Shown here in pieces: positions 26,010-37,600 of a stretch of 64,000 bases of DNA (position 1 is its first letter; each line of letters opens with the position of its first letter). The notes under the pieces were generated by a model that worked only from the letters and a program-made list of their open reading frames with translations, had not been told where the DNA came from and did not search any database. A program made the translations under genes and the position numbers. Location of the stretch: positions 1-64,000 of the forward strand of contig JAPUDW010000327.1 in NCBI GenBank assembly GCA_027492915.1, given 5' to 3'. Origin of the DNA: Bacteroidota bacterium (GTDB lineage: Bacteria > Chloroflexota > Anaerolineae > Aggregatilineales > Phototrophicaceae).

Positions 26010-27889
26010 GCGATCCGGTTCACACCTTTCGTTTGGAACCCTTTGACATCATGCTGCATGCCACTCAAGAAGGCGTGACTTCATTGCAATCCCGCTTCGC
26101 CAATTGGGCGCGGACGCTGTCGGGACCGGCGCGTTTCATCTGCTGGCAAATGCCCGCCACGCTCGACGACAAGATTGTAGCGATAGGGCAGACCCTCAGC
26201 GCCACTGATGATGTGCAGCGAGCGCAGCTGCTGATGGAATACCGTCGTCATTATGAAGGACTGCAAGCGGATGCGGCTTACCAGCGGGCCTTATGTGGGA
26301 TGGCCGTGTGGTCGGAACATAATCCCCGCGCGCAGGCGGCGGCCATGACCTCGGCCTTTGATACCGCCGTTTCCGTGGCAGATTGGCCGCCGCTGTTTGA
26401 GGGGCAGTATGCTATGCGCGAGACACCTCTTTGGTATTTAGCGCCCAAAGGGCGTCCGGGTGGTCGCCCCTACTGGACGGTTTTGTCCAGTTATGAATTT
26501 ACGCCTGCCACATGGAACTTCTTCCGACCGCTGCCGGTGCTGCTGCTCCTCAATTTCCCGCTGGCAATCTGTGTGGATATTCCCAAATCCTATGACCGCA
26601 ACAGTGGCATCAATGCGGTCGAGAACATCATCCAAGCCTATCAAGTTCATTTGGCGGGGATGACCGGCGAAGACAGCCGTTCGGTACAACGTATCGCCGA
26701 CTGTCGGAAGACGCTGGCCGAGATCAACGCCGGGGATTTGCTGCACACGGTCGGTATTCATATTGCGGTGGCGGCAGATGATTTGCGTACGCTGAAAGAA
26801 CGGGTACAAGCCATCCTGTCGGAAACGCGGGCGTGGTTCAGTTTGCGTCAGGAAGTGGGCGAACTGCTAGCCCGTTCGGTCAGTTTCTTTTCACCGAAAA
26901 GTACCAAAGAGATTGGTCTCCCGGACACAACATGGCCGGTGACCTCGCGTGAACTGGCCTTGATGCTCTCACCATTAGGCTACCGCAAGCTGGCGACCAC
27001 AGACGGAGTGCTGCGTGGTGAAGCGGTCGGGGCGTTCTATCCGGTCTTCCATAACTCATGGCGTGATAAACGCGCCACCCATGAAATCTGGGTGGGTTCG
27101 TCGGGTTATGGCAAGACCTTTGCCTTGAACTGTTATTTGACCCGCGAATATGCTGAAACCGGGATCGCCTTCGACATGCTGGAGCCGATGGGACATGGCA
27201 AATACATTGCCGAAGCCTTCGGACTGCCGTGGTATGTCATGAGTGCCAAAGCCACCTGCCTCAATCCCCAAGATGTCATGTTTCCGACCCTAATTGAGCA
27301 GAAGAATCACACCATCCGCATTTATGAAACGGTCATGGGACGCTCGCTGTCCGGCGGTCAGCGCGAAAATCTGGAACGCGGTTTGCTGGGCGAAGCACTG
27401 GAAGTGTTGTTCGGCGGCTTCCCTGAGTTAGGCAAAGTCACCCCAGATTTGTCGCCAACCTGCGACATCGTATGCGATGTGCTTTCAGGCTTAGGCGATA
27501 GTCCCCAAACCAAGAACATCGCCCGCAATCTGGCACAGGAAATCGCGGGGTTGTGTACCGGCAGCGGTCCGTGGTCGAGTTTTCTGAATGGTACCACCAA
27601 TGTCGATTTGACCCGTGGCGGACGGGATTGGATCGGGCCGCGCGTGTTCAGCTTCCATGATCTGGAAAGCGATCCGATCTTGCAGGCACTGGCTTATACG
27701 CAGGTCTTAAGTGCCATCCGCCGCGACAGCCTGATCGATGAAACCCCGCGCATCATCGCAGTGGATGAGGTTTATCGCCTGATGCGCCATCCGTCGCTGC
27801 TCGATTTCCTGATTGAAGCGGCCAAGACCTTTCGCACCCGGCGCAAAAAGCTGATTTCCATCGACCAGTCGAAGCATAACTCGCCGTGA
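26006..27889 (+). pseudogene. VirB4-like ATPase, 5' part, interrupted by the inner element
   Basis: Conjugation ATPase that powers pilus and channel assembly. Codons 1-621 are native virB4. Walker A is GSSGYGKT (about residue 363), Walker B is PRIIAVDEVYRLM (about 584), then AAKTFRTRRKKLISIDQ, ending at the conserved Gln that follows Walker B in this family (ATQ in many members). After CAG 27866-27868 the frame reads only SKHNSP from the inner element and stops. The family should continue with a C-terminal region of about 80 residues, which is found in frame at 53316-53567. Joined, the protein would have 704 residues, a normal length. It overlaps the VirB3-like gene at its start. Confidence 0.88.
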
Positions 27890-29873
27890 ATTGCGGCAGC
27901 GGCTTGAACGGAGCAGCCATCTCCGCCTGGTACTCAGCCGTCTCCGTCCACGATACCGTCCGGGGATAGGGACGCTTGCCCTGATAATGCCTCGGGTAGT
28001 GATCCCCATTCCAGCGGTAGGCGTAACGTTCGAGGAGTGACCGCCAGGTCGCACCCGGGAAGGCCCGAAGAATCTCCACCTGATCGACATGCCCGTCAAT
28101 CATCTGTCGCAGCTTCTCCAGATCATCTTCTTCCCAGAAATAGCCCCGGCTCAGGTGGCCGGACACCCGCTCCGAGGTGCTACCGTCGCGCCAGTGGATG
28201 ACCAACCGCTTGTGGTGGCGGGAATATTTGGTGATGGTTAGATGGGTGGCGAATTGCTCGAACAGCGACCGCTTCTCTTCGCGGGGGACTTCGCTCCAGC
28301 GCCGGATGATGGTCTCCAGCACCGGACGGGCATCCACCAGCGACCGCGCCTGCTGGTCATCCGATTGCAACCGGCTCAGCTCTTCATGCAGGCTGGCGAG
28401 TTCACTTTCAGCGGCTTCATAACGGGCTTGCGCTCGTGCCACCATCTCCGGGTTGGTCAGTAACCCCAGACTGGCGATGATATTGTCTTTGGTCTGCTCG
28501 GCTTGCCGGATAGCCGCCTGCACCCGGCGGATGTCACCCTGATCGACCTGTTCATGACTGGCGAGGGCCGCTTGCCAGAGGGCTTCATCAATCGTGGTCG
28601 CCTGCAGTCGTTCCAGCAGCATCCCATCCACCAGACTGTCCACGATTTCGGCGCGGATGTTCCAGACATTCGCCTTGTAAGGCAGCTGCGCCAGTTGGTA
28701 CTGATACTTCCCGGCATAGGTGTTCCAGATGCAGGCCAGCCGCTTATGCGGCTGCTCCGGCAGATCATCGCTGTAAGCCAGATAGGCGTAGGTCGGCGGC
28801 GGCTGAGTCCGCTCTTCTTTGGGATGCCGTATCCAGGGGCGATACGGGACATAATCCGGGTTGGGCTGCCCGTAGAAGTCGGTTGGCGACAACCGGTTGT
28901 AGGCGTACATGAACAAGTCGAGCGGCACAATCGCCTCGTGATTGTTGAACTGGACAATCGCCCCTTTGTGAATCCAATGCCCGATGTAAGCCACGTTGGT
29001 CAACATGTAAGCGAGGCCGGTCTGGGAAGGAGTCAGTCCGCCGGTGAACGGTGAACGCCGGATCAGATGGTCCGTGACCTTGAAGCCTTCTGGCACGGCA
29101 CCGGCTGGGATCTCCGGGAAGACCGGGCCCCCGTGATCGATCTGCTGCCAGGTCTTCTTGAAGTTGCCCTCGTTGGCGCGAAACAACTCGTAGTAGGCGA
29201 GCAGCACATCGGCGTAGAGGTCGAAGCGTTTGTACTTGCGGAAGTCGGGGTTGAGCGACCCATTGGGCAGATGACTGCGGGTATCGACCATGAAGCCAGG
29301 CAGCACCTTGCGTCCCGTCCACAATCCGCTGGCATCCCGCCGCTGGCGGGCTTTCACCAGTCGTCCGCGAATCTGGTATTCGAGATAATCTGCCGCCCGC
29401 TGCGACTCCTCGCGGAACATCTTGATGTGCGACGACCCCATGATGGGATGGGCGAAGTCGTAGATCATCATCGGGGTCATGACTTTGACGTTGTTACGTT
29501 TGCAGGCGTCAATGAAGATGTTGGTCTCGATCATGGTCACATCGCGGAAGAAGCGATCCACGTCCTGCGCCGCCACCAGCCCAATCTGACCACGCTCGAT
29601 CAGGTCGTAGAGCATGGACATGCCCCGCCGTTCCTTGATCTTCTTCTGCCCGCTGACCCCAGCATCCATGTCGATCATGTGGACGCTCTCGCGCACCCAG
29701 CCCTGCCGCAGCAGGTGTTCGATCATGTCCACCGTTTGCAGCGTGGTTGAGATGTTGCCGATCTGACCCTCGGACGACTGGCGATAGTAGACGGCCGCCG
29801 GGCGACCGACCGGCAGGGGTTCCAGCTTGTAGGGATCGACCGGCGCTTCCGGTCGTTTCAGCGGGCGTGGCAT
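27753..29873 (-). CDS. Large serine recombinase, C terminus altered by integration
   Basis: Site-specific recombinase of about 706 residues. The resolvase domain has AAVYYRQSSEG, with catalytic Ser33 in the Y-x-R-x-S motif, then MIDMDAGVSGQKKIKERRGM and LVAAQDVDRFFRDV. A recombinase domain (GLAYMLTNVAYIGHWIHKG), a long coiled coil (AAESELASLHEELSRLQSDD) and a C-terminal DNA-binding part follow. ATG 29873 is used; TTG 29906 is possible. Downstream of the junction codon (27869-27867) the frame continues through antisense virB4 (GRWKSAFCAGCERSW...) to 27753, clearly not native. A more natural tail is encoded at 53167-53312. It probably integrated the inner element. Confidence 0.9.
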   Translation of the reverse strand: MPRPLKRPEAPVDPYKLEPLPVGRPAAVYYRQSSEGQIGNISTTLQTVDMIEHLLRQGWVRESVHMIDMDAGVSGQKKIKERRGMSMLYDLIERGQIGLVAAQDVDRFFRDVTMIETNIFIDACKRNNVKVMTPMMIYDFAHPIMGSSHIKMFREESQRAADYLEYQIRGRLVKARQRRDASGLWTGRKVLPGFMVDTRSHLPNGSLNPDFRKYKRFDLYADVLLAYYELFRANEGNFKKTWQQIDHGGPVFPEIPAGAVPEGFKVTDHLIRRSPFTGGLTPSQTGLAYMLTNVAYIGHWIHKGAIVQFNNHEAIVPLDLFMYAYNRLSPTDFYGQPNPDYVPYRPWIRHPKEERTQPPPTYAYLAYSDDLPEQPHKRLACIWNTYAGKYQYQLAQLPYKANVWNIRAEIVDSLVDGMLLERLQATTIDEALWQAALASHEQVDQGDIRRVQAAIRQAEQTKDNIIASLGLLTNPEMVARAQARYEAAESELASLHEELSRLQSDDQQARSLVDARPVLETIIRRWSEVPREEKRSLFEQFATHLTITKYSRHHKRLVIHWRDGSTSERVSGHLSRGYFWEEDDLEKLRQMIDGHVDQVEILRAFPGATWRSLLERYAYRWNGDHYPRHYQGKRPYPRTVSWTETAEYQAEMAAPFKPLPQFTASYASTGRWKSAFCAGCERSWPLQSGNRAATDGASGDKPHPLR
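27853..27885. other. Left junction of the inner element (attL candidate)
   Basis: virB4 codons (ATTTCCATCGACCAG) run up to 27868, then element sequence TCGAAGCATAACT begins. ATAACT (27876-27881) is half of a dyad whose other half, AGTTA, lies near the right end (53297-53301). When the ends are joined, AGTTA and TAACT flank the CTG core at nearly equal distance, as expected for a serine-recombinase site. Confidence 0.65.
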
Positions 29874-29971
29874 GGGATTGTCGAAATCTCCTGATGAACG
29901 TGCCAAACAAAAACGCCCTGCACGCCGCGAGTGGGTACGGCAAGAGCAGAGCGCATGGGTTACAATGCGAT

Positions 29972-30193
29972 CTAGCCCTGCGACGTGCCTCTATCACTCG
30001 CGGGGTCAGCCGGATCGGGGTGTTCCATCACCTCGGTCTGGCGTGAATGAACTTCCCCAGCAGTGTACTCCTGATCCTCCAGCCGCGCAACAATTCGGAG
30101 CAGCGAGCGATACACCCCCAGCAGGTTGATGGGTTCGGTGTAGCTGCTTGGCTGTACGTCGAGGGTTTGAATAGATGGCTGCTTGAGGGTCAA
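29972..30193 (-). CDS. Small hypothetical protein upstream of the recombinase gene
   Basis: 73 residues from a TTG start with GGAGG seven bases upstream (read CCGGAGGCCAAGCGTTG). The visible core is NLLGVYRSLLRIVARLEDQE, an amphipathic helix, with an acidic, Pro-rich C-terminal tail. The frame stays open further upstream to 30379, but that part looks non-coding. It is transcribed toward the recombinase gene. Small proteins next to serine integrases are sometimes directionality factors; here that is only a possibility. I do not recognise the family. Confidence 0.45.
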   Translation of the reverse strand: MTLKQPSIQTLDVQPSSYTEPINLLGVYRSLLRIVARLEDQEYTAGEVHSRQTEVMEHPDPADPASDRGTSQG

Positions 30194-30414
30194 CGCTTGG
30201 CCTCCGGTGGTTGGACACGTCTGACCCTCACAGGATAGCAAAGTCAAAGAGCCGAAAGCGCAGAAGATTTCAGGTTTTGGGATGCAAGATTTCAAGTGGG
30301 TGAAGCAGGATTTCAGACGGTTAGAATCGAGCCAGGTGATGTTAGAAGTCAGTTGCACCCCTTGCACATGAGCATACAATTATCCATAGTCGCTACTTGT
30401 GTTGGGGGAGTCCA

Positions 30415-30512
30415 TGACAACTAAACTCAATATCTTCATCAGCTCGAAGATGGTCGAACTCAAAGCTGAACGTGATGCCCTCTACGCTCTGCTTCCGACC
30501 CTCAACTATGGG
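30415..30512 (+). pseudogene. 5' fragment of a DUF4062-like gene
   Basis: MTTKLNIFISSKMVELKAER, followed by DALYALLPTLNYG, is the typical start of DUF4062 proteins (FISST-x-x-EL-x-x-ER pattern), often the N-terminal domain of large signalling or NTPase proteins. It begins with GTTGGGGGAGTCC before ATG 30415. After about 32 codons it ends abruptly at the edge of the IS3 remnant (about 30512). The rest of the gene is not next to it. Confidence 0.6.
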
Positions 30513-31145
30513 GTGCGCCCTCAGCAGGTTGCGATAATCGTCGCTGGTATACTGACTACCCCGGTCAGAATGATGGATAAGCGGACCGCTGGGTTGCCGT
30601 TGAGTAAGTGCCATGTGCAAAGCGGCTTCGGTCAGTTCGGAAGGCAGATGGGATGCCATGCTCAGTCCAACGATTTGGCGCGTGTACAAGTCCATGACAC
30701 CCGCAACATACAGATAGCCTTCATCAGTGGGAATATAGGTGATGTCGGTCAACCAGACCGCATCGGGTTGGGCGGTGTCAAAGTGTTGCTGAAGCACATT
30801 CGGTTCAAAACGGTGATCGGGATTGGACTGCGTGGTACGCGGCTGCCGTCTGCGAGACCCTTTGCCGCGTAAGCCCAGCTGCTGCATGATCCTGGCAACG
30901 CGATTGTGACCGACAACCTCGCCTTTCGCTTGCAGTTGAGCATGAATGCGTGGCGCACCATAAATCCCACGAAACCGCTGCCAGATCGCTTGCATGCGCT
31001 CGCCTAAACTCCGGTTGGCTTGCTCCCGTTGGCTCACGGGGCGATTGAGCCAGGCGTAGTAGCCACTCTCGGATACCTCCAACACCTCACACAGGCGGCT
31101 GACCGGAAACTCATTCTCACAGGCGGCAACTGCAGGGTATTTCAT
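30513..31145 (-). pseudogene. IS3-family transposase OrfB, truncated
   Basis: DDE transposase with an N-terminal helix-turn-helix (LCEVLEVSESGYYAWLNR), then GIYGAPRIHAQLQAKG. The rve core has AVWLTDITYIPTDEG (first Asp) and LIHHSDRGSQYTSDDYRNLL (second Asp). The third catalytic residue (Glu, in the region normally reading N-x-x-A-E-S-F) is missing because the frame runs into antisense DUF4062 sequence after RNLLRAH. ATG 31145 overlaps the orfA frame, as usual for this family with its -1 frameshift. It is inactive as it stands. Confidence 0.8.
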
Positions 31146-31420
31146 GAATGGAGATCCTTGGAGAATATCTGCACTGTGTTTTTAGAATATCCCGCTCCTG
31201 ACGGGTGATGTCTAGCTCACGCTTGGCCTGGCGCAACTCCGCTTTCAACTCTTCGACCTCACTCCGTTCCAGCCCATCCGTCACCGCATTCACTTGATAG
31301 CGCTTTTTCCACTGGCGCAACAGGTTATGGCTCAAGCCCAATTCATCCTCGATTGCCCCCACGGACTTCCCGCTACTTTCCTGGAGGCGAATCGCAACCC
31401 TAAGGGGAAATCGATTTGAA
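31117..31420 (-). pseudogene. IS3-family OrfA, 5'-truncated
   Basis: HTH protein of the transposase. The readable sequence is LRVAIRLQESSGKSVGAIED, then ELGLSHNLLRQWKKRYQ and a leucine-zipper-like AELRQAKRELDITRQERDIL ending near an A-run, the usual frameshift place. No start codon with ribosome site lies before LRVAIRL; the frame goes to an in-frame TGA near 31450, so the 5' end looks lost. Confidence 0.65.
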
Positions 31421-31666
31421 ATTGTCGTGATTAAATCTGGGTATTGAACTCATTCACCCTCTTGAAAAGCGATAACTTTAATTCGTTTCTCGATAAACTT
31501 TGGGAGCCACCTCCAAAGAATTAAGAAGATTCACGCTTAGTGTTTGGGAAATATGCCGTAAAATGAACATAAGGTAAGCAATCTGCTGTGCCAACATTCG
31601 AGCATGGTTTGATTGTCTACTCATTGCACAGAAGCACGAATCTAGCACTACGTACTGGAGACAATT
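31421..31666. other. Leader region of the giant surface-protein gene
   Basis: About 250 AT-rich bases with no gene seen. It must hold the promoter of the 14-kb gene; CTGGAG (31655-31660) is its ribosome site. Confidence 0.4.
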
Positions 31667-34600
31667 ATGATACGGCATGGTTCAATCACCACCCTTTTGC
31701 TCGTCCTATCGATATTCTTGCTCTCTGGAACTGTATTGGCTGAGGTCCGCTTTGTAGTCGTACAAGAGCCGATCTCTACACCTGGTGTGATCCCTGTCCC
31801 GGTGCCAACTGAAGAACCGGCTGCTCCCACAGAAGAGATACCCGCTCCTACAGAAGAGGCGCCGACTGAAGAAGTCACGGAAACACCGGCACCCACTGAG
31901 GAAGCTACACTTACCTCCTCACCGGAACCAACAACCGAAACCCCATCACCGTCTGAAACACCGGTCATAATCCGGGTTGCTATGAACGCCAGCCCATCTA
32001 GTGGCAATGGCCCACTAACTGTGATCTTCAGCGATGCCAGCACGGGTTCCGGCATCAACGATTGGTCGTGGGATTTTGGTGACGGCACCAGCGCCAGCGG
32101 GCAGGGGCCGCATAGCCATACCTATTCGACACCTGGCACCTATACCGCCAGCCTGACCGTCCGGGGTGCGAGTGGCAGCGCCACCGCCAGCCAGCAGATT
32201 GTTGTCTTTTCGCCGGGCAGTACAGTTGAAGCCAATTTCACCTATCAACAAACCAGTGCACTGGAAGTCTGCTTTAGCAATAGTAGCACTGGTGCAATCA
32301 CTTCGTCAGTGTGGTCATTCGGTGATGGCAGCAATAGCGCAGAAACCAGCCCCTGCCACACTTATGCCGCACTGGGTCAATATACCGTCAGCCTGAGTGT
32401 GACCGGGGAGGGCGGGCAAACTTCGACCGCTTCCCGTACTGTCACACTCCTGCCGCAAACAGAGCCACCGAATGCAGCCTTTACCCCAGACCGCACTACC
32501 ATTGCACCGGGTGGCACTATCCGCTTTAGCGATCAAAGCACCGGCATCATCCGCTCTTGGGCGTGGGACTTTGCTGACGGCATCACCAGCAATGAACGGC
32601 ATCCGTCTCATCAGTACAGCACAATTGGAACTTACATCGTTACCCTGACCGTCAGTGGGCCGGGCGGCTTCGACCAGGTAACCGCCACCATCACGGTTGC
32701 GCCGGAAACTGTGTTGACCTGTTCTTTCAACGCGCCGAGCCGGGTATTTGCAGGCGAGCAAGTCACCCTGCGGAATACCTCCCGCGTGTCACCGGGCAGC
32801 TTCAGCGGCTTCACCTGGTTTGTGAACGGGGAAACTGCTGCCACTACAACCGACTTCACCACTTCTTTTGGCGAGGCTGGCAGTTACACTGTCCGTTTGG
32901 TAGGGCTGACTCTGGATGGTCAGACTTGTCAGTCTGAACGCACAGTAACGGTTCTGCCTTCCAACGGTGTCATTGCGGATTTCACCGGAACGCGCAATGT
33001 TATTGTTGGTGCTGAGATTTGCTTGCGAGATCGCTCACGCGGGACAATCCTCTCCCGTTCCTGGGATTTTGGTGATGGCACCAGCAGTGCGGAAACCGAC
33101 CCTTGCCATAGCTTTGGCAGCAGCGGTCGCTACAGTGTGAAGCTGACGGTCAACGGGGAAGGCGGAGCCACCGACAGCCGCGCCCGGACGGTGAATGTCT
33201 ATGACGCACCCACGTTGACGGCTTCCGCCAACCCGGTAAATGGGGTTGCGCCGCTTTCAGTCGATTTCTCTGCAACTGGCACCAACATCAGTAATTATGA
33301 GTGGGTATTCCCGGACGGTTCACGCGCTTTTTCTGCCAATGCCAGTTTCCTCTTTGACCAACCCGGCGAATATACCGTCACCGTGAGTGGCAGCGGCCCG
33401 GTGGGTTCGTTGTCTTCCAGCCTGACCGTTCAGGTGCGGGCAGCCCGTGATGTGCGGGCAGCTTTTGGTGCCTCGGCCTGGAATGGCATCGCGCCAGTTG
33501 AAATCTGTTTCACCGATCACAGCGAAGGGGAGGAGATCACCTCGTGGGCATGGAACTTTGGCGATGGTGCCACCAGCAGCCAGAGCAATCCTTGCCACAC
33601 CTTTACCAGTGCCGGGCAATACACCGTCACACTCCAGGTAAGCAATAGTGACGGCATGAGCGCCAGCGCCAGCAATACAGTGCGGATTTACGATCCGGGC
33701 AGCGGCAGTGCCTCTTTACGCATTACCTCGGTGAACGAACTCACCGTGTGCTTTGGCAGCACCCTCGATGCCGGTATGAATATCGTGCGGTGGGAGTTTG
33801 GTGATGGTAGCACCAGCACCGAAGCAGAACCCTGTCATCCTTATCTAGCAGATGGCACCTATGCGGTGAAGTTGATCGTCACAGACATCAGTGGCACCGA
33901 GCGGGCGTTGACAGCGAGCATCTCCGTCAAGGAAGACGAGGCCGAAGAAGTAACAGCAACACCGCCACCGACTGAAACGCCTGAAATCAATGTCTTTGAC
34001 CCGGCCCTGAGCAAGCTGGGCTACCTGCCAGCAGGCAGCATCGGCCTAACCGGTGAAGAACTGCACTGGTTGACGACCGTCACCAACAACGGCAATGCAG
34101 CCGGGGCAAATGTGGTCATCGTAGATAACGTCCGCCCAGAACTGCGGATTGACGCAGTGCAGGTTGCCTCCGGCAGCAGCTACACCATCAACGGACAGCA
34201 GGTTCGGGTAACGATCCCCACGCTGCTACCGGGTGAGCGCCAGGACTTCACTATCGTCACGACGGTGCTGACCAGCCCGAGATCCGGCACCATCAACAAT
34301 ACGGTCCAGATTAACGAGACTGGCGATAGTGCCACCGCCACGATCGTCATTCCGGGCATGATGATGATTCAGGCCGCGCCACCCACTCCAAACGGCCCCA
34401 TCCCACTGATCAACGGTGTGCCGGAACTAACCGACTTTGCCGGTGAAGAGTTCTGTATCACGCCCAACTTCACCAATGCGGGTAGTAATGAAGGCTATGG
34501 CCCGTATATCACGCTAGTGCGGGATGCCAACCTGTCCCTGAACAGCATCGACTACCTGGGCGTAAACCTGATGGCATCGCCCTTCCTGGTCTCCTCTGGT

Positions 34601-37600
34601 TTCCTGCCCGCCAATGATCCCATCGAAGGACGCGCCATTCCGGGAATAGCCGGTCAGCAGTGGATTACCGTCCGCCTGCCGATTGGCTCGCTCGAAAGTA
34701 CCAGCCCGGCTATCCCCATCCGCCTTTGTATGCAGAGCGCACCGCTGGCGGCTTTCGGCGTGCCGCTGCCCATCACCATTTTCCCCGGTTATGAGTTTGG
34801 CGATACCCCGACGGGTGCCAACGGCCCTATCTCCAACTTGAATGATGTTGGTGGGATGGATAACGCCGGTTCATTCACGCCGATCCTGGTGACGTTTGAA
34901 AAGGGCAATAGCCTGCCGGAGAGTGAAGTAATCCCAAGCTGCTATCCCGCGCCACCGGTGGGCGCTCCGGGGCAGCCTGGCCCGGCCTGCGCTGTGCCGC
35001 CGGGCGTCCAATGGCCCTATGAATACTTTTTGGACATCGAACTGGCTGCTGGTCAAACCCTGACTACCAACAGCTATACCGATGTCCTCGACCCGGCCTT
35101 TGAGTTCTACCCGTACACCTTCCCGGTGACGACGGTAGCGAACGCCGTTATTTCCAGCGGCACCTGCACACCGACGGGCATCACCGCTACCTTCAATAGC
35201 AACCCGATTACAGCACTGCCTGCGCTGGCACCGCCCGGTGGCGGCACGTTGCAGGTGGATATTGCCAGCATCGTCAACCCGTCTGCCGCGACAACCTGTA
35301 CACTCCGCTTGAGCTATCGCGGGTTCATCAATGACATTCTGAGCGAAACAGCGGCACCCACCACCTACGCGGCGACGAATAACGCCAGCTTTGGTTACAA
35401 CCATGTCAGCGGCCCACAGCCGATCCTGACCGATACGGATGTGGTAGATGTCCGTAATCTCGAAATTCAGAAGTCGGCCTCGCCCACAACAGTTGTGCCG
35501 GGCGATGTGGTGACGTACACCCTCTCCTTCCAGTTGAGTGAGTACATCGGCATTCAGGCGCTGAGTGTGACCGACATCATCCCGGATGGCATTGACTACA
35601 ACGTGGATTCTGCCACCGTGACCGTGCCGGGGTTGGGCAGCGCACCCATCACAGGTGCCAATCAGAGCATCAGCTATGGGGCAGATACTGGCACCCTGGT
35701 CTTCAATGTGACCGGCGCACGCCCTGGCCCGTACTCTGCGGCAGGTACGGTGAGCATCACCTACACCGGCACCGTCCGGCAGACCTACCGGGCAGGCGGT
35801 TCGTTGACCGGGTTTGTCAGCGCTAATGACAACCTGAACAATACCATCACCGCCAACTTCACCACCACTGGTGGGCAGACCTTCAATGATGAAAGTAGCG
35901 CCTCGGTCACCGTCGTTCCGAATAGTTTGACAAAGGAATTGGTCAGCACACCAGTGGATTCTGCTGCCGGGTTTGTTCCCGGTGAGCCTGTGACCTTCCG
36001 GCTGACGCTGCGGGTGCCTTCCGGCGATACGCGCAATCTGGTCATTGAAGATAACTTCCCGCTGCCGGTCTTCCAGGTGCAGGATGGTGACTTCGGCATC
36101 GAAGCCCGGACAATCACCCTGCCAGACCCCATCGGGCGCTCGGCTCCCTTTGACGTGCCGAATACCGATGGCTATTGCAGCAGCTATGACGATCCCAATC
36201 CGACCTTCCCGGCGTATACACGCGCCTGCGGTCTGCGTTTCGTCTACGGTACGGACGGCACCAACCTGCCCGCTGGCTCATCCGTCACCGTAACGCGGGT
36301 GGGCAATACCGTGCGGCTGAATGTGGATGCGCCGGTTGAAACCAACCTGACCGAAGAACGCCGCATTGTGGTTGAACTCACGGCGGGCATCATTGACCAA
36401 CCTTTCAATGACGGCCTGTTCCTGTCGAATCGGTCGCTGGCCCGTTATACCAATACACTTGGTTCGGTTGTCACCCTGAACGCCGATGACTATGTGGATG
36501 TCGCCGCACCGGATGTCCGGATCTGCAAAGGCATTTCTGCTACCACCAATGCCTCCAGCGTGGCGGCTGCCGGTGCAGCCTGCCAGGTGACTGGTGCGCC
36601 CAACAATAACCTGACCAATGTGGATGCCGCTGATGTCCTGACCTACACAATTACGGCACAGAATGTGGGCAGCGCCCGCGCTTACGGTGTGGTCATCTCG
36701 GACAACGTGACCACTATCCCTCAATTGACGGGTTGTACACTGGTCAGTGTACGGGATGGCGCTGGAGCCGCACTGGCTTTTACCGGAACTTTCCCAACGC
36801 TCACCCTGACTAATCCGTTGCCGGGGGATGGCAGCGCGGGCGTTTCCACTGCACAGGCCACCGCTGTTGTGACCTATCAATGCACAGTTGCGAGCAATGT
36901 TGTCCCGCTGACAGCACCTATCGTCAACCAGGCGAGTGTGGTCTTCGCCGCCTTTAGCGATATCCTGCCGGGTGGCCCGCACCTCAACCCGCCAACTGTG
37001 CCCTTCGCGCCGCGCACCGATGTTGCCAACTTTGTATCGGCTGCGCCGAACATCACCAAGGCTCGCACACCGGCAACTGCCACCATTGGCGACCTCATCA
37101 CCTATACACTTGCGGTGGACATCCCCGGCGGGACGATGAATAACGTCTCGATTGTGGATACACTGGATTCCGGGCTGGCCTTTGTGGACTGCACCAGTGT
37201 GAGTGTCACCAGCGGCACGCTGACCAGCAGCCTAGGCGCAATCAACACTGCCAACTTCTGCAACGATCCCACCAACCCGGTGATTGGCGCAGGCGGCGGT
37301 GCCGCCACCTGGAACTTCGGCAACCTGACCGATACGGGTAGCAATAACACCGACCTCGATACCATCACCATCACCTATACGGCGGTGGTGCTGAACACGG
37401 CTGCTAACGTCCGGGGGCAAGACCGCAACAACAGTGCAGAACTACGTTGGGCTAACCCGGCGGGCGGGCAGTTCACCGATAACGCCAGCGCACCGGATAC
37501 ACGCCTGGTCGAGCCAACGCTACTAGTCGACAAGACGGTGGCTCCGGCGACTAATCTGGATGCCAATGATTTAGTAACCTTCACCATCGACATCCGTCAT

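Larger units (their letters stand above)
30513..31420 (-). mobile_element. IS3-family insertion sequence remnant, truncated at both ends
   Basis: It carries the 3' two-thirds of orfA and an orfB lacking its 3' end. The left edge meets the DUF4062 fragment inside codon sequence, and the right edge cuts the start of orfA. No terminal inverted repeats or target duplication could be made out. It is probably immobile. Confidence 0.75.

Noticed and set aside
28457-29997. Other frames on both strands across the recombinase gene
   Set aside because: GC-rich shadow frames with no recognisable domain; the recombinase frame explains the region.
30393-30512. C-terminal end of the IS3 OrfB frame
   Set aside because: These codons are antisense DUF4062 sequence, not transposase; the native frame is lost before its catalytic Glu.
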